In this document: positions 8,345 to 15,240 of the stretch, piece after piece
Layout: each line of letters begins with the position of its first letter
How positions within the stretch are numbered: position 1 is the stretch's first letter
NCBI RefSeq assembly: GCF_030244015.1
Contig: NZ_JASSYX010000004.1
Span: 558,001-622,000 of the forward strand
Source of the DNA: Pedobacter ginsengisoli
GTDB taxonomy: Bacteria; Bacteroidota; Bacteroidia; Sphingobacteriales; Sphingobacteriaceae
DNA: 64,000 nt
Direction of reading: 5' to 3'
Notes under the pieces: model-generated
Seen by the model: the letters and a program-made list of their open reading frames with translations, nothing else
Told to the model about the DNA's origin: nothing
The model's database searches: none
Made by a program: the position numbers and the translations under genes

Positions 8345-9297
8345 CTCCATCAACCTACATCCTGATTATTTTAGTTGTATTTATTCTGATCGCATTCTTT
8401 TCAACGTTTAAAATAGTGCCGCAGCGATCTGTGTTTATTGTCGAACGCCTGGGTAAATACAGCCGGTCACTTGAAGCAGGCTTTCATATATTGATCCCTT
8501 TCATAGATAAGGTAGCATATAAACAGAACCTGAAAGAACAAGCGATCGATGTCGCCTCGCAGATCTGCATTACCAAGGACAACATTGCTGTAGAAGTTGA
8601 CGGCATTTTATACCTCCAGGTAATGGACCCGCAGAAGGCATCATACGGTATTGACAATTACCGTTTTGCGGTGATCCAGATTTCTCAGACGACGATGCGT
8701 AGTGTAATTGGAAGAATGGAACTGGATAAGACATTCGAAGAGCGTGAAACAGTAAACGCCACCATTGTAGAGGCAGTCGATAAAGCCAGCGAACCATGGG
8801 GCATTAAGGTCTCCAGATATGAAGTGAAAAACATTTCGCCTCCGCAAAGCATTCGGGATGCCATGGAAAAGCAGATGCGGGCAGAGCGTGAAAAAAGGGC
8901 TTTGATCGCTGAATCAGAAGGTGATAAACAAGCTAAGATTAACCGTGCTGAGGGTGACAAGCAGGAAATGATTGCCAGGTCAGAAGGTGAAAAGATGCGT
9001 AAAATCAATGAAGCCAGTGGCACCGCCTCAGAAATTGAGATGGTGGCGATAGCAACAGCAAAGGGGATTTTGGAGATCGCAAAATCAATCAATCAGGACG
9101 GTGGTATGAATGCCGTGAATCTTCGCATTGCCGAGCAATACCTTACCGAATTCGGAAAGTTGGCTAAGGTAAATAATACAATGATTGTACCAGCTGACCT
9201 GTCCGACATAGCAGGTGTCATTTCCAGCGTGACTTCAGTGCTGAATACAGCCAATTCAACCGGCATTCTATCTGGTACTGCAATTAAAAAGGCATAA
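8341..9297 (+). CDS. SPFH/stomatin-like (paraslipin) protein
   Basis: A 318-residue membrane-anchored SPFH (band 7) protein. An N-terminal helix (about 5-22) precedes the SPFH domain (about 25-190) with the paraslipin signature VPQRSVFIVERLGKYSRSLE and SQTTMRSVIGRMELDKTFEE. A charged coiled coil (about 180-225) with repeats of EGDKQ/EGEK leads to a C-terminal region with YLTEFGKLAKVNNTMIVPAD. Such proteins form large ring-like oligomers at the membrane, often with NfeD; substrates are unknown. It is translationally coupled to the preceding nfeD. Confidence 0.93.
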   Translation: MTPSTYILIILVVFILIAFFSTFKIVPQRSVFIVERLGKYSRSLEAGFHILIPFIDKVAYKQNLKEQAIDVASQICITKDNIAVEVDGILYLQVMDPQKASYGIDNYRFAVIQISQTTMRSVIGRMELDKTFEERETVNATIVEAVDKASEPWGIKVSRYEVKNISPPQSIRDAMEKQMRAEREKRALIAESEGDKQAKINRAEGDKQEMIARSEGEKMRKINEASGTASEIEMVAIATAKGILEIAKSINQDGGMNAVNLRIAEQYLTEFGKLAKVNNTMIVPADLSDIAGVISSVTSVLNTANSTGILSGTAIKKA

Positions 9298-9436
9298 CTA
9301 TGTATAAATAGTAGTTATCAGCCCTTACGTTGATGCTGATAGTTCAGATTCAATGAGTAGTATTTCCTACCTGGCGACTCATTAGACTTTCCTTTTTAAG
9401 GAGAAAACAGGAACAATTTGGGAACCACCGGAAAAC
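9298..9436. other. spacer with two successive hairpins
   Basis: No gene is seen. TATCAGC (9316-9322) pairs with GCTGATA (9335-9341), and AATGAGT (9352-9358) pairs with ACTCATT (9377-9383). The second is followed at a distance by CTTTCCTTTTT. They may be a weak terminator or the scar of a lost element; no transposase or IS end is recognisable. Confidence 0.4.
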
Positions 9437-9471
9437 AAAAAGCCTGCTATCGTTTGATTTGCAGGCTTTTT
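9437..9471 (+). terminator. terminator hairpin, copy 1 of a duplicated element
   Basis: A perfect 11-bp stem, AAAAAGCCTGC (9437-9447) with GCAGGCTTTTT (9461-9471), and the 13-nt loop TATCGTTTGATTT. It terminates the nfeD-SPFH transcript. The same hairpin, with only one loop difference, recurs at 12953-12985. Confidence 0.85.
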
Positions 9472-9588
9472 CGGTTTTAATACCTTCTTTATTGATTTTC
9501 GCCTCATCCGTAGTGACCATCAAGGACTATAAGCTCCGGAATAAGACAATGAATAGAAAGCATGTTTATTTTTTATCAAAATATTTTT

Positions 9589-9619
9589 ATTGTTTATCAA
9601 TTAATATTTATTATGTTTG
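9589..9619 (+). promoter_or_regulatory. promoter of the DUF2975/HTH pair
   Basis: ATTG (9589-9592), a 19-nt spacer and TATGTTTG (9612-9619), a perfect -7 box. The expected transcription start near 9625 supports the ATG at 9644 as the gene start. Confidence 0.6.
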
Positions 9620-9643
9620 CCGAAGCAATTAAACTTTAGAATT

Positions 9644-10180
9644 ATGTCAAAAACAAACAACTTCGTATTTTGGGGCTTATATATTGTGGCTTGGGTCATT
9701 TTTGTCGGCTTGTCGATTGAAGCAGGAGGCTTAATAGTAAATTTTTTTTTCAGCCTGTATAAACCTGAATTTGTCCAAAATCTTTATCAAACGTTGGACC
9801 TAACTAAAATGTATAAAGACAGTAAATTAGCCTTTTTCGGCATCTATAGCCTCATTCTAATCACTTCAATTTTAAAAGCTTACTTGTTTTACATAGTTAT
9901 CAGACTAATGCACAAAATGGATTTAACAAAACCGTTCAACACTTTCGTTACGAGACAAATTTCACAAATTAGTTACTACACCCTTTCAATTGGACTATTA
10001 AGCTACATTGCCAGGGAGTTAGCTAAAGATTTAATGCACTACGGTTTTGCTACCGACAACTTAAACCAATTTTGGGCAGACAGTCAGGCATTTATTTTAA
10101 TGGGAGCTGTAATCTATATTATTGCTACTATTTTTAAAAAAGGGGTAGATATTCAAAACGAAAACGATTTAACTGTATAA
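9644..10180 (+). CDS. DUF2975 family membrane protein
   Basis: A 178-residue inner-membrane protein with four hydrophobic segments (about 5-30, 60-85, 105-125 and 145-165) and short loops, the layout of the DUF2975 family. No catalytic motif is visible and the function is unknown. It is followed 2 nt later by a small HTH gene. This pairing is common for the family and suggests a membrane-sensor or self-regulating unit. Base composition is more AT-rich than the flanking metK and prfA regions. The ATG at 9644 fits the promoter at 9589-9619. Confidence 0.85.
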   Translation: MSKTNNFVFWGLYIVAWVIFVGLSIEAGGLIVNFFFSLYKPEFVQNLYQTLDLTKMYKDSKLAFFGIYSLILITSILKAYLFYIVIRLMHKMDLTKPFNTFVTRQISQISYYTLSIGLLSYIARELAKDLMHYGFATDNLNQFWADSQAFILMGAVIYIIATIFKKGVDIQNENDLTV

Positions 10181-10182
10181 CA

Positions 10183-10392
10183 ATGCCAATCATTGTAAAC
10201 TTAGATGTGATGATGGCAAAGCGAAAGATGTCGCTTAATGAGCTATCAGAAAAAGTTGAGCTGACTCTTTCTAACCTATCCATTTTAAAAACTGGAAAGG
10301 CAAAAGCCATACGTTTTAGCACTTTAGAAGCTATATGCAAGGCCCTCAATTGTCAGCCTGCTGATATTCTGGAATATGCAGATGAAACCTAA
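10183..10392 (+). CDS. XRE-type HTH transcriptional regulator
   Basis: A 69-residue one-domain Cro/CI-like DNA-binding protein. The helix-turn-helix covers about residues 17-40 (SLNELSEKVELTLSNLSILK), and the tail AICKALNCQPADILEY is typical of this family (YozG-like). It has no ligand domain and sits 2 nt after the DUF2975 gene, which it likely controls. That role is inferred from the recurrent pairing. Confidence 0.9.
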   Translation: MPIIVNLDVMMAKRKMSLNELSEKVELTLSNLSILKTGKAKAIRFSTLEAICKALNCQPADILEYADET

Positions 10393-10393
10393 A

Positions 10394-10735
10394 ACTAATT
10401 CAATATGAAAATCAAAATGACCAAAGCATTTCTATAGGTAAAAAAGAAATGATCAATTCTTTCGGTGTCATATGTTGGCCTATAGAAAACTCGTTCACAC
10501 AGCTTGAACAAGGAATTATTGACGTGACATTAATGAAAAGAAGACACGTACGTTATTTTTAGCAGGTTCAATCAGCAAGTCACTGAATGATGTTGGTGTT
10601 TTGAAATTGGTGCAGGATAAAAGGCTAAGCCTCTATACTGATATCAATGATTATCTGGTGTCATGGAAATTTCCATATGATTCCTTACCGAGTAAAAATT
10701 CTGATGAAAAGATTGTTATATGGCTCAAATCGTAG
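10394..10735 (+). pseudogene. remnant of a serine beta-lactamase-type hydrolase
   Basis: No intact gene is present. In one frame, 10523-10735 encodes 70 residues starting RDINEKKTRTLFLAGSISKS and continuing LNDVGVLKLVQDKRLSLYTD, SWKFPYDSL, then a stop. This is the region around the catalytic SxxK of class C beta-lactamase-like serine hydrolases (Ser in SISK). The upstream part (GIIDV at about 10512) is in another frame, so at least one frameshift is present. The N-terminus and the C-terminal two thirds, including the YxN motif, are missing. It lies between the HTH gene and the AraC gene, within the decayed patch. Confidence 0.75.
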
Positions 10736-10820
10736 TTTCTATATTGCCCATTAATGGCCATTCTGGAAAAGCAACCGTGACGATATTTCAGAAATACAAG
10801 CATATACACTGCTCAGTCGC

Positions 10821-10828
10821 TATATTTG
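10821..10828 (+). promoter_or_regulatory. -7 element upstream of the AraC gene
   Basis: TATATTTG is a perfect TAnnTTTG box 24 nt before the ATG at 10853. No TTTG is seen at the -33 position. It overlaps an in-frame TTG, which is therefore unlikely to be the start codon. Confidence 0.5.
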
Positions 10829-10852
10829 CGTCCACTTCCTCTCACGACTAAC

Positions 10853-11716
10853 ATGAAGCAACACTATATTGACCCTATTTCTGCTGGCGAATTGCACCTG
10901 ACACAACAAGAAGCAACCTTTGATAGATTATTCTTTCAGCGGGACCGTAAAGATAAGTTTTTAACTATTGCCTGGAATAACGGGCCTGCCCAAATGGTAA
11001 TGATAGATGGCATTCAGTACGCATATCCTGCTCAAACCATCTTACCACTGATGGTCAATCAGACCTTTACGTTTGAAAAGCCTGAACAGATCATCGCATG
11101 GCAGTATAATCGTAACTTCTATTGTATTGTGGATCATGATAAGGAAGTGAGCTGTGTAGGTTTTTTGTTTTATGGGTCCGCAGAAATCATGTTTATTCAA
11201 CTGGATGAACAACAGCAAAAAAAGTTTAATCTGCTGCTACAAGTCTTTATTGATGAATTTGAAGATAAGGACACCATACAACGCGATATGCTGCAGATGA
11301 TGCTCAAACGGCTGATCATCATTATAACCCGGCTGGCAAAAAAGCAGTATCTGAATGAGCAGACATTAACCGATGACAAACTGGATGTTTTACGTAAGTA
11401 TAACCTCCTGGTAGAGAATAATTACCGCAAGCAACACACGGTACAATTCTATGCCGACCAATTAAATAAATCGCCCAAAACCCTGGCTAATTACTTTGCT
11501 TTATACAATCACAAGTCACCCCTGGCTGTAATTCAGGAAAGGATAATACTGGAAGCAAAAAGGCTTCTGATGTATACAGATAAGTCGGCAAAGGAAATCG
11601 GCTATGAGCTGGGGTATGATGACGCGGCTTACTTCAGCAATCTTTTCAAAAAGCATACCGGCTATGCGCCGTCCGATTTCCGGAATGCTAAGTCTTCCTT
11701 GCTTTCCGGCCAATAG
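10853..11716 (+). CDS. AraC family transcriptional regulator
   Basis: A 287-residue regulator. The N-terminal ~150 residues form a cupin-like sensing domain (FFQRDRKDKFLTIAWNNGPAQ, AQTILPLMVNQTFTF). The C-terminal ~100 residues are the two-helix-turn-helix AraC domain with YADQLNKSPKTLANYF and the signature SAKEIGYELGYDDAAYFSNL, FKKHTGYAPSDFR. The effector is unknown. Just downstream are two similar 54-bp promoter-like repeats (11727-11780 and 11941-11994), the second driving the AhpD-like gene. This regulator probably acts there. Confidence 0.92.
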   Translation: MKQHYIDPISAGELHLTQQEATFDRLFFQRDRKDKFLTIAWNNGPAQMVMIDGIQYAYPAQTILPLMVNQTFTFEKPEQIIAWQYNRNFYCIVDHDKEVSCVGFLFYGSAEIMFIQLDEQQQKKFNLLLQVFIDEFEDKDTIQRDMLQMMLKRLIIIITRLAKKQYLNEQTLTDDKLDVLRKYNLLVENNYRKQHTVQFYADQLNKSPKTLANYFALYNHKSPLAVIQERIILEAKRLLMYTDKSAKEIGYELGYDDAAYFSNLFKKHTGYAPSDFRNAKSSLLSGQ

Positions 11717-11726
11717 TTATATGCTA

Positions 11727-11780
11727 TCGGGAAATCTCTCTATTCTTTAGCCTCCCCATCAGTTGCACCTTCGTATTGTC
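11727..11780 (+). promoter_or_regulatory. promoter-like repeat A (orphaned)
   Basis: A 54-bp block about 78% identical to repeat B at 11941-11994 (about 42 of 54 bases). Shared cores are TCGGGAA, TCTCTCTATTC and TTGCACCTT/TGCACCTT. It is probably a regulator-binding site plus promoter whose gene has been lost: only a C-terminal SDR scrap remains downstream. Confidence 0.55.
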
Positions 11781-11817
11781 CAATAGGACATATAAAAGGT
11801 CATGAAAAATCTAAATT

Positions 11818-11868
11818 ATGGCAGGTGGGGAATTACTGCTTGACGGCGGTTTGAGAACGCATAATTAA
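11818..11868 (+). pseudogene. C-terminal scrap of an SDR oxidoreductase
   Basis: A 16-codon frame reads MAGGELLLDGGLRTHN and stops. This matches the end of classical short-chain dehydrogenases (…G-x-ELxxDGG…). A stop lies directly upstream in frame. An ATG followed by AAAAAT at 11802, resembling the start of the AhpD-like gene, suggests that most of an SDR gene was deleted between its start and its last ~15 codons. The fragment is short, so the family call is moderate. Confidence 0.45.
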
Positions 11869-11888
11869 TAATAGTAATTAAATTTATA

Positions 11889-11918
11889 AGGGTCTCCTTC
11901 GATGAGGGAGACCTTTTT
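11889..11918 (+). terminator. terminator of the lost SDR gene
   Basis: GGTCTCC (11891-11897) pairs with GGAGACC (11907-11913), flanked by AAG and followed by TTTTT. It lies 20 nt after the SDR remnant's stop codon. Confidence 0.75.
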
Positions 11919-11940
11919 ATAAGGCATATTTTACATGTCG

Positions 11941-11994
11941 TCGGGAATTCTCTCTATTCATCAGCCCGGCACTTAGCTGCACCTTTGTAATGTC
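11941..11994 (+). promoter_or_regulatory. promoter-like repeat B of the AhpD-like gene
   Basis: Second copy of the 54-bp block. CACCTTTG (11980-11987) resembles the -7 box TAnnTTTG (one mismatch). The start codon follows at 12031. The CTCTCTATTC core, about 20 nt upstream of that box, is a candidate activator site for the neighbouring AraC protein. Confidence 0.5.
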
Positions 11995-12030
11995 AAAAGA
12001 CAACAACAAAGAATTTAAATAAATCAAATC

Positions 12031-12579
12031 ATGAAAAATTTCACAATTCCAACCAAAGAACAAGTTTCACCAACTAACCAAGCTATTTTTGATAACCTGA
12101 ACGGCATGGTAGGTTTCGTACCTAATTTGTATGCCATATTTGGCCACTCTGATACCGCATTGAGCGATTACCTGGCTCTTCAAAACAGAAAATCTTCTAT
12201 TCGTGCTAAAGAACGTGAAGTGATAAACTTGGTGGTTAGCCAGGTAAACAACTGTTCTTATTGCCTGAGCGCACATACGCAATTTGCTAAAATGAACGGC
12301 TTTTCTGAGGAACAGATCCTGGACATCCGCAGAGGCAGTGTAGATTTCGATCCTAAACTGAAAGCCTTGGCTAAACTGGTAAAAAGCACTACGGAGAACC
12401 GCGGCCATGCCGATGCAGAAGCTTTAGAAAACTTCTACGCCGCCGGCTATACAGAAGCAAACTTAATAGACGTAGTGATCATCATCGGTGATAAAATCAT
12501 CACTAATTATTTGCACGCCTTAACCGACATTCCTGTTGACTGGCCTTTAGCTCCTGAATTAGAAACAGCTACTGCTTAA
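12031..12579 (+). CDS. carboxymuconolactone decarboxylase/AhpD-like protein
   Basis: A 182-residue CMD/AhpD family protein. It carries the redox motif VNNCSYCLSAHTQFAKMNGF (about residues 72-91), with CxxC and the nearby His of peroxidase-type members. EREVINLVVS precedes it and a helical bundle surrounds it. Such proteins act as thiol-dependent peroxidase helpers or of unknown role; a true lactone decarboxylase function is not implied. It is located after an AraC gene and a shared promoter repeat, which suggests inducible expression. Its terminator is at 12589-12613. Confidence 0.9.
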   Translation: MKNFTIPTKEQVSPTNQAIFDNLNGMVGFVPNLYAIFGHSDTALSDYLALQNRKSSIRAKEREVINLVVSQVNNCSYCLSAHTQFAKMNGFSEEQILDIRRGSVDFDPKLKALAKLVKSTTENRGHADAEALENFYAAGYTEANLIDVVIIIGDKIITNYLHALTDIPVDWPLAPELETATA

Positions 12580-12588
12580 TACTATGCA

Positions 12589-12613
12589 AAGGGAGGTGTT
12601 ACTCATCTCCCTT
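12589..12613 (+). terminator. terminator of the AhpD-like gene
   Basis: AAGGGAGGTG (12589-12598) pairs with CATCTCCCTT (12604-12613) with one G-T pair and a 5-nt loop, followed by CTTTATTCCTTTT. Confidence 0.7.
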
Positions 12614-12656
12614 CTTTATTCCTTTTCTTCATCATCAATTTAAGTATATACTATCA

Positions 12657-12903
12657 TGGAAACTAGCAACACCTCAGCATATGAGCCGTGTCGAAAACGG
12701 TGTATTAACTTTTCGCTTTACCACTAATGGCGGAAACACTGGCGAGTGAACTGGCAGACTTTCAGCAGTCAAAGTATTGCAAACGTGATTTTCACGTGAT
12801 TGCAAGCGTACAAACAGCCAAAGCATTGCAGGATCGGCAAAAGCAGTCCCGGAAACCCTGGAGATACAAGAGCAGATAGAACTCCCCCAACAATTCCGCT
12901 TGA
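12657..12903 (+). pseudogene. decayed coding remnants, possibly an enoyl-CoA hydratase-like start
   Basis: No intact gene is present. A start METSNTSAY at 12657 shifts frame into MSRVENGVLTFRFTTNGG (about 12682-12735), which resembles the N-terminus of crotonase-family (enoyl-CoA hydratase-like) proteins. From 12727 another frame reads 50 codons (MAETLASELADFQQSKY…) to a stop at 12877. A third frame continues ETLEIQEQIELPQQFRLIPI to a stop near 12903. I cannot name the second part. The block has a dyad ACGTGA/TCACGT at 12783-12797 and a 12-bp repeat CAAAG(T/C)ATTGCA at 12770 and 12819. Confidence 0.4.
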
Positions 12904-12952
12904 TCCCAATTCCGCTTAATCCATGAATATTTCGGGGTATATCTAAAAAGAA

Positions 12953-12985
12953 AAAAGCCTGCTATCGTATGATTTGCAGGCTTTT
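12953..12985 (-). terminator. terminator hairpin, copy 2, downstream of tRNA-Asp
   Basis: AAAAGCCTGC (12953-12962) pairs with GCAGGCTTTT (12976-12985) around the loop TATCGTATGATTT. On the minus strand it follows tRNA-Asp by 24 nt and ends in U residues. Stem and loop match copy 1 at 9437-9471 in the same orientation, with one loop base changed. Confidence 0.8.
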
Positions 12986-13008
12986 GTAAGTTTTGATATT
13001 AAATTTAG

Positions 13009-13082
13009 CGGACCGGACGGGACTCGAACCCGCGACCTCCGCCGTGACAGGGCGGCATTCTAACCAGCTGAACTACCGGTCC
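13009..13082 (-). tRNA. tRNA-Asp (anticodon GTC)
   Basis: A 74-nt cloverleaf on the minus strand. The acceptor stem GGACCGG pairs with CCGGTCC, the D arm is GTTC…GAAT, the anticodon stem CCGCC/GGCGG surrounds the loop CTGTCAC with anticodon GTC, and the T arm is GCGGG-TTCGAGT-CCCGT. The discriminator base is G. The 3' CCA is not encoded (CTA follows). A terminator hairpin lies downstream at 12953-12985. Confidence 0.95.
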
Positions 13083-13168
13083 GTTTTCCCGTCTCTTTCG
13101 TTTCGGGATTGCAAATATAGTGCGTTTATTTAACTTTGCAATATATATTTTAAAATAATCATAAACCC

Positions 13169-14242
13169 TTAAATTACAGAGCCTTCTTTTAGCTTCTCGG
13201 CATTTTCAGCAAACTGCAATGCATCTATCAGTTCCTGAACACCCCCATCCATCACTCCGTTCAGGTTATAAAGTGTCAATCCAATGCGATGGTCCGTCAC
13301 CCTGCCCTGAGGATAATTATAAGTACGGATCTTAGCCGAGCGGTCTCCGGTAGAAACCATTGTCTTACGTCTTGCCGCTATGTCTCCATTTTTCTTTTGT
13401 AATTCTATATCATAGAGCTTGCTTCTCAGCATCTCCATGGCAATGACCCTGTTGCCAAGCTGCGAGCGTTCCTGCTGACAAACCACCACAATGCCCGATG
13501 GTCTGTGCGTCAGCTGCACCTTTGTTTCTACCTTATTTACATTCTGCCCGCCGGCACCACCGGAACGGGAAGTCTGCAGATCAATATCAGCTGGATTGAT
13601 GTACAGATCTATCTCTTCTGCCTCAGGCAGGACAGCCACAGATGCCGCCGAAGTATGAACACGTCCCTGGGTTTCCGTATCCGGCACACGCTGTACACGG
13701 TGAACTCCTGACTCGTATTTCAGCTGTCCATAAACATCCTCACCGCTCACTTTCAAAATCACCTCCTTATAACCCCCGGCAGTCCCCTCAGTTACGTCAA
13801 CAGTCTCCACCTTCCAGCCTTTCTGCTCAAAATACCTGCTGTACATGCGGTACAAATCGCCTGCAAACAAAGCCGCTTCATCGCCACCCGTACCACCTCT
13901 GATCTCAAAAACAGCATTCTTAGCGTCCTCCGGATCAACCGGAATTAACATCAGTCGTACTTTTTCCTCCAGCTCTTCCTGCTGAACCAGCAGCAGGTCC
14001 AGTTCTTCCTTGGCCATCTCACGCATTTCAGCATCCTTTTCTGTACTCAGGATCTCCTTATTCGCTTCGATATTGCTCATTACATTCTTGTAGACCTTAT
14101 ACTCTTCCATGATCTTGCCCAGATCTTTGTACTCTTTATTTAAAGCCGCAAAACGCTTCATATCCTGCATCGTATCAGGATTACTCAACTGCTCCTCCAC
14201 ATCTTCCCAACGCAGTTTAATTGCTTCTAATTTCTCTAACAT
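13169..14242 (-). CDS. prfA: peptide chain release factor 1
   Basis: A 357-residue class I release factor terminating translation at UAA/UAG. The catalytic GGQ motif is in SRSGGAGGQNVNKVETKVQL (Gln side chain in the peptidyl-transferase centre). The tripeptide region is RVPDTETQGRVHTS, a PxT form as expected for RF1. RGGTGGDEAALFAGDLYRMY precedes it. Full length for the family. A -7 box TAATTTTG (minus strand, 14305-14298) lies about 56 nt before the start. Downstream of lpxH on the same strand, 118 nt away. Confidence 0.97.
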   Translation of the reverse strand: MLEKLEAIKLRWEDVEEQLSNPDTMQDMKRFAALNKEYKDLGKIMEEYKVYKNVMSNIEANKEILSTEKDAEMREMAKEELDLLLVQQEELEEKVRLMLIPVDPEDAKNAVFEIRGGTGGDEAALFAGDLYRMYSRYFEQKGWKVETVDVTEGTAGGYKEVILKVSGEDVYGQLKYESGVHRVQRVPDTETQGRVHTSAASVAVLPEAEEIDLYINPADIDLQTSRSGGAGGQNVNKVETKVQLTHRPSGIVVVCQQERSQLGNRVIAMEMLRSKLYDIELQKKNGDIAARRKTMVSTGDRSAKIRTYNYPQGRVTDHRIGLTLYNLNGVMDGGVQELIDALQFAENAEKLKEGSVI

Positions 14243-14360
14243 ATCTTTTTTTCAGAAAACATTCTTTGCCTCAACGGCAGATTTTTTATTCGGGCAACAA
14301 AATTACGGCTTTTTCAGTTAAGGTTCTTAAAAATTTACAGCGATCATCTGCAGGCAGAAA

Positions 14361-15110
14361 CTATTGTCCTTTTTCAAAATACTCCAGCCTTAGGTTAGTC
14401 CCGTCAAACACCGCATAAGAATTGTATTTGAGCCACTCTCCCGTGTTGACGTATTTACTTCCACTACCCAGGTCTATTTCCAGCGGCAAATGCCGGTGGC
14501 CAAAAATAAAATAATCGTAATGCGCAGACTTCAACCGCTCCTTCGCATAAACAGCCAACCATTCTTTCTCAATCCCTCCAAAAACCTCCTCTGCCCTCGA
14601 GGCAGCCTTACTGCTCTTAGACCACCTGTTTGCAATACCCATACCAATCACTGGCGGAACCATAGAAAACAGCCACTGACACAGCGGATTTCTGAAGATC
14701 TTTCTGAGTATCTTATATTTTCTGTCGCCGGGGCCCAATCCGTCACCATGATGTAAAAAGAATTTCTTCCCGCTGCGTTCAATAACCAGCTCATCGCTGA
14801 CGATCTCCATGCCCATCTCCCTGCTGAAATAATCATTTACCCACATGTCGTGATTGCCCTTAAAAAACCAGATCTTAATTCCGGCATCAGCCATTGCTGC
14901 AAGCTTTCCCTGGAGCCGAATAAAGCCTTTTGGGACTACTGTGCGGTATTCAAACCAAAAATCAAACACGTCACCCATCAAAAACAATTCTGCGCAGTCG
15001 GGCTGAATAGCATTGAGCCAACGCACAATGCGGTCTTCACGTTTGCGGCTTTCCGCAAAACCTGGCGAACCCAAATGAAAATCAGAGGCGAAATATATAT
15101 TCTTATTCAT
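14361..15110 (-). CDS. lpxH: UDP-2,3-diacylglucosamine diphosphatase (LpxH-like)
   Basis: A 249-residue calcineurin-type metallophosphoesterase. It hydrolyses UDP-2,3-diacylglucosamine to lipid X in lipid A synthesis at the inner membrane. Metal-binding motifs are SDFHLGSP (DxH, residues 9-11), MGDVFDFW (GDxxD), KGNHDMW (GNHD), FLHHGDGLGPGD and FGHRHLP (GHxH). The ATG at 15108-15110 (MNKNIYF) is preferred over the frame extension four codons upstream, since the family begins just before the first strand. Other Bacteroidota UDP-sugar phosphoesterases look alike, so the exact substrate is probable rather than certain. Confidence 0.88.
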   Translation of the reverse strand: MNKNIYFASDFHLGSPGFAESRKREDRIVRWLNAIQPDCAELFLMGDVFDFWFEYRTVVPKGFIRLQGKLAAMADAGIKIWFFKGNHDMWVNDYFSREMGMEIVSDELVIERSGKKFFLHHGDGLGPGDRKYKILRKIFRNPLCQWLFSMVPPVIGMGIANRWSKSSKAASRAEEVFGGIEKEWLAVYAKERLKSAHYDYFIFGHRHLPLEIDLGSGSKYVNTGEWLKYNSYAVFDGTNLRLEYFEKGQ

Positions 15111-15240
15111 CAATAAAAACAAAGATAAACAAAATATCAGCTCCGTTTTTTTTCATAAGTTCTACGGGTTATGTAGAATATTTATAAATAGCTCCATTAT
15201 TAAAACAAAAGTTCGTAAATTCGCACAAATTTTAAACGAC

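Noticed and set aside
9298..9436. Paired hairpins considered as IS200/IS605-type ends
   Set aside because: No transposase, no matching partner end, and the hairpins differ from each other. Kept only as unexplained structure.
13009..13082. Second tRNA or tRNA fragment at the 9.4-kb hairpin as an attL site
   Set aside because: The bases around 9437-9600 carry no match to the tRNA-Asp 3' end; only the terminator hairpin is duplicated, so a classical tRNA att duplication is not shown.
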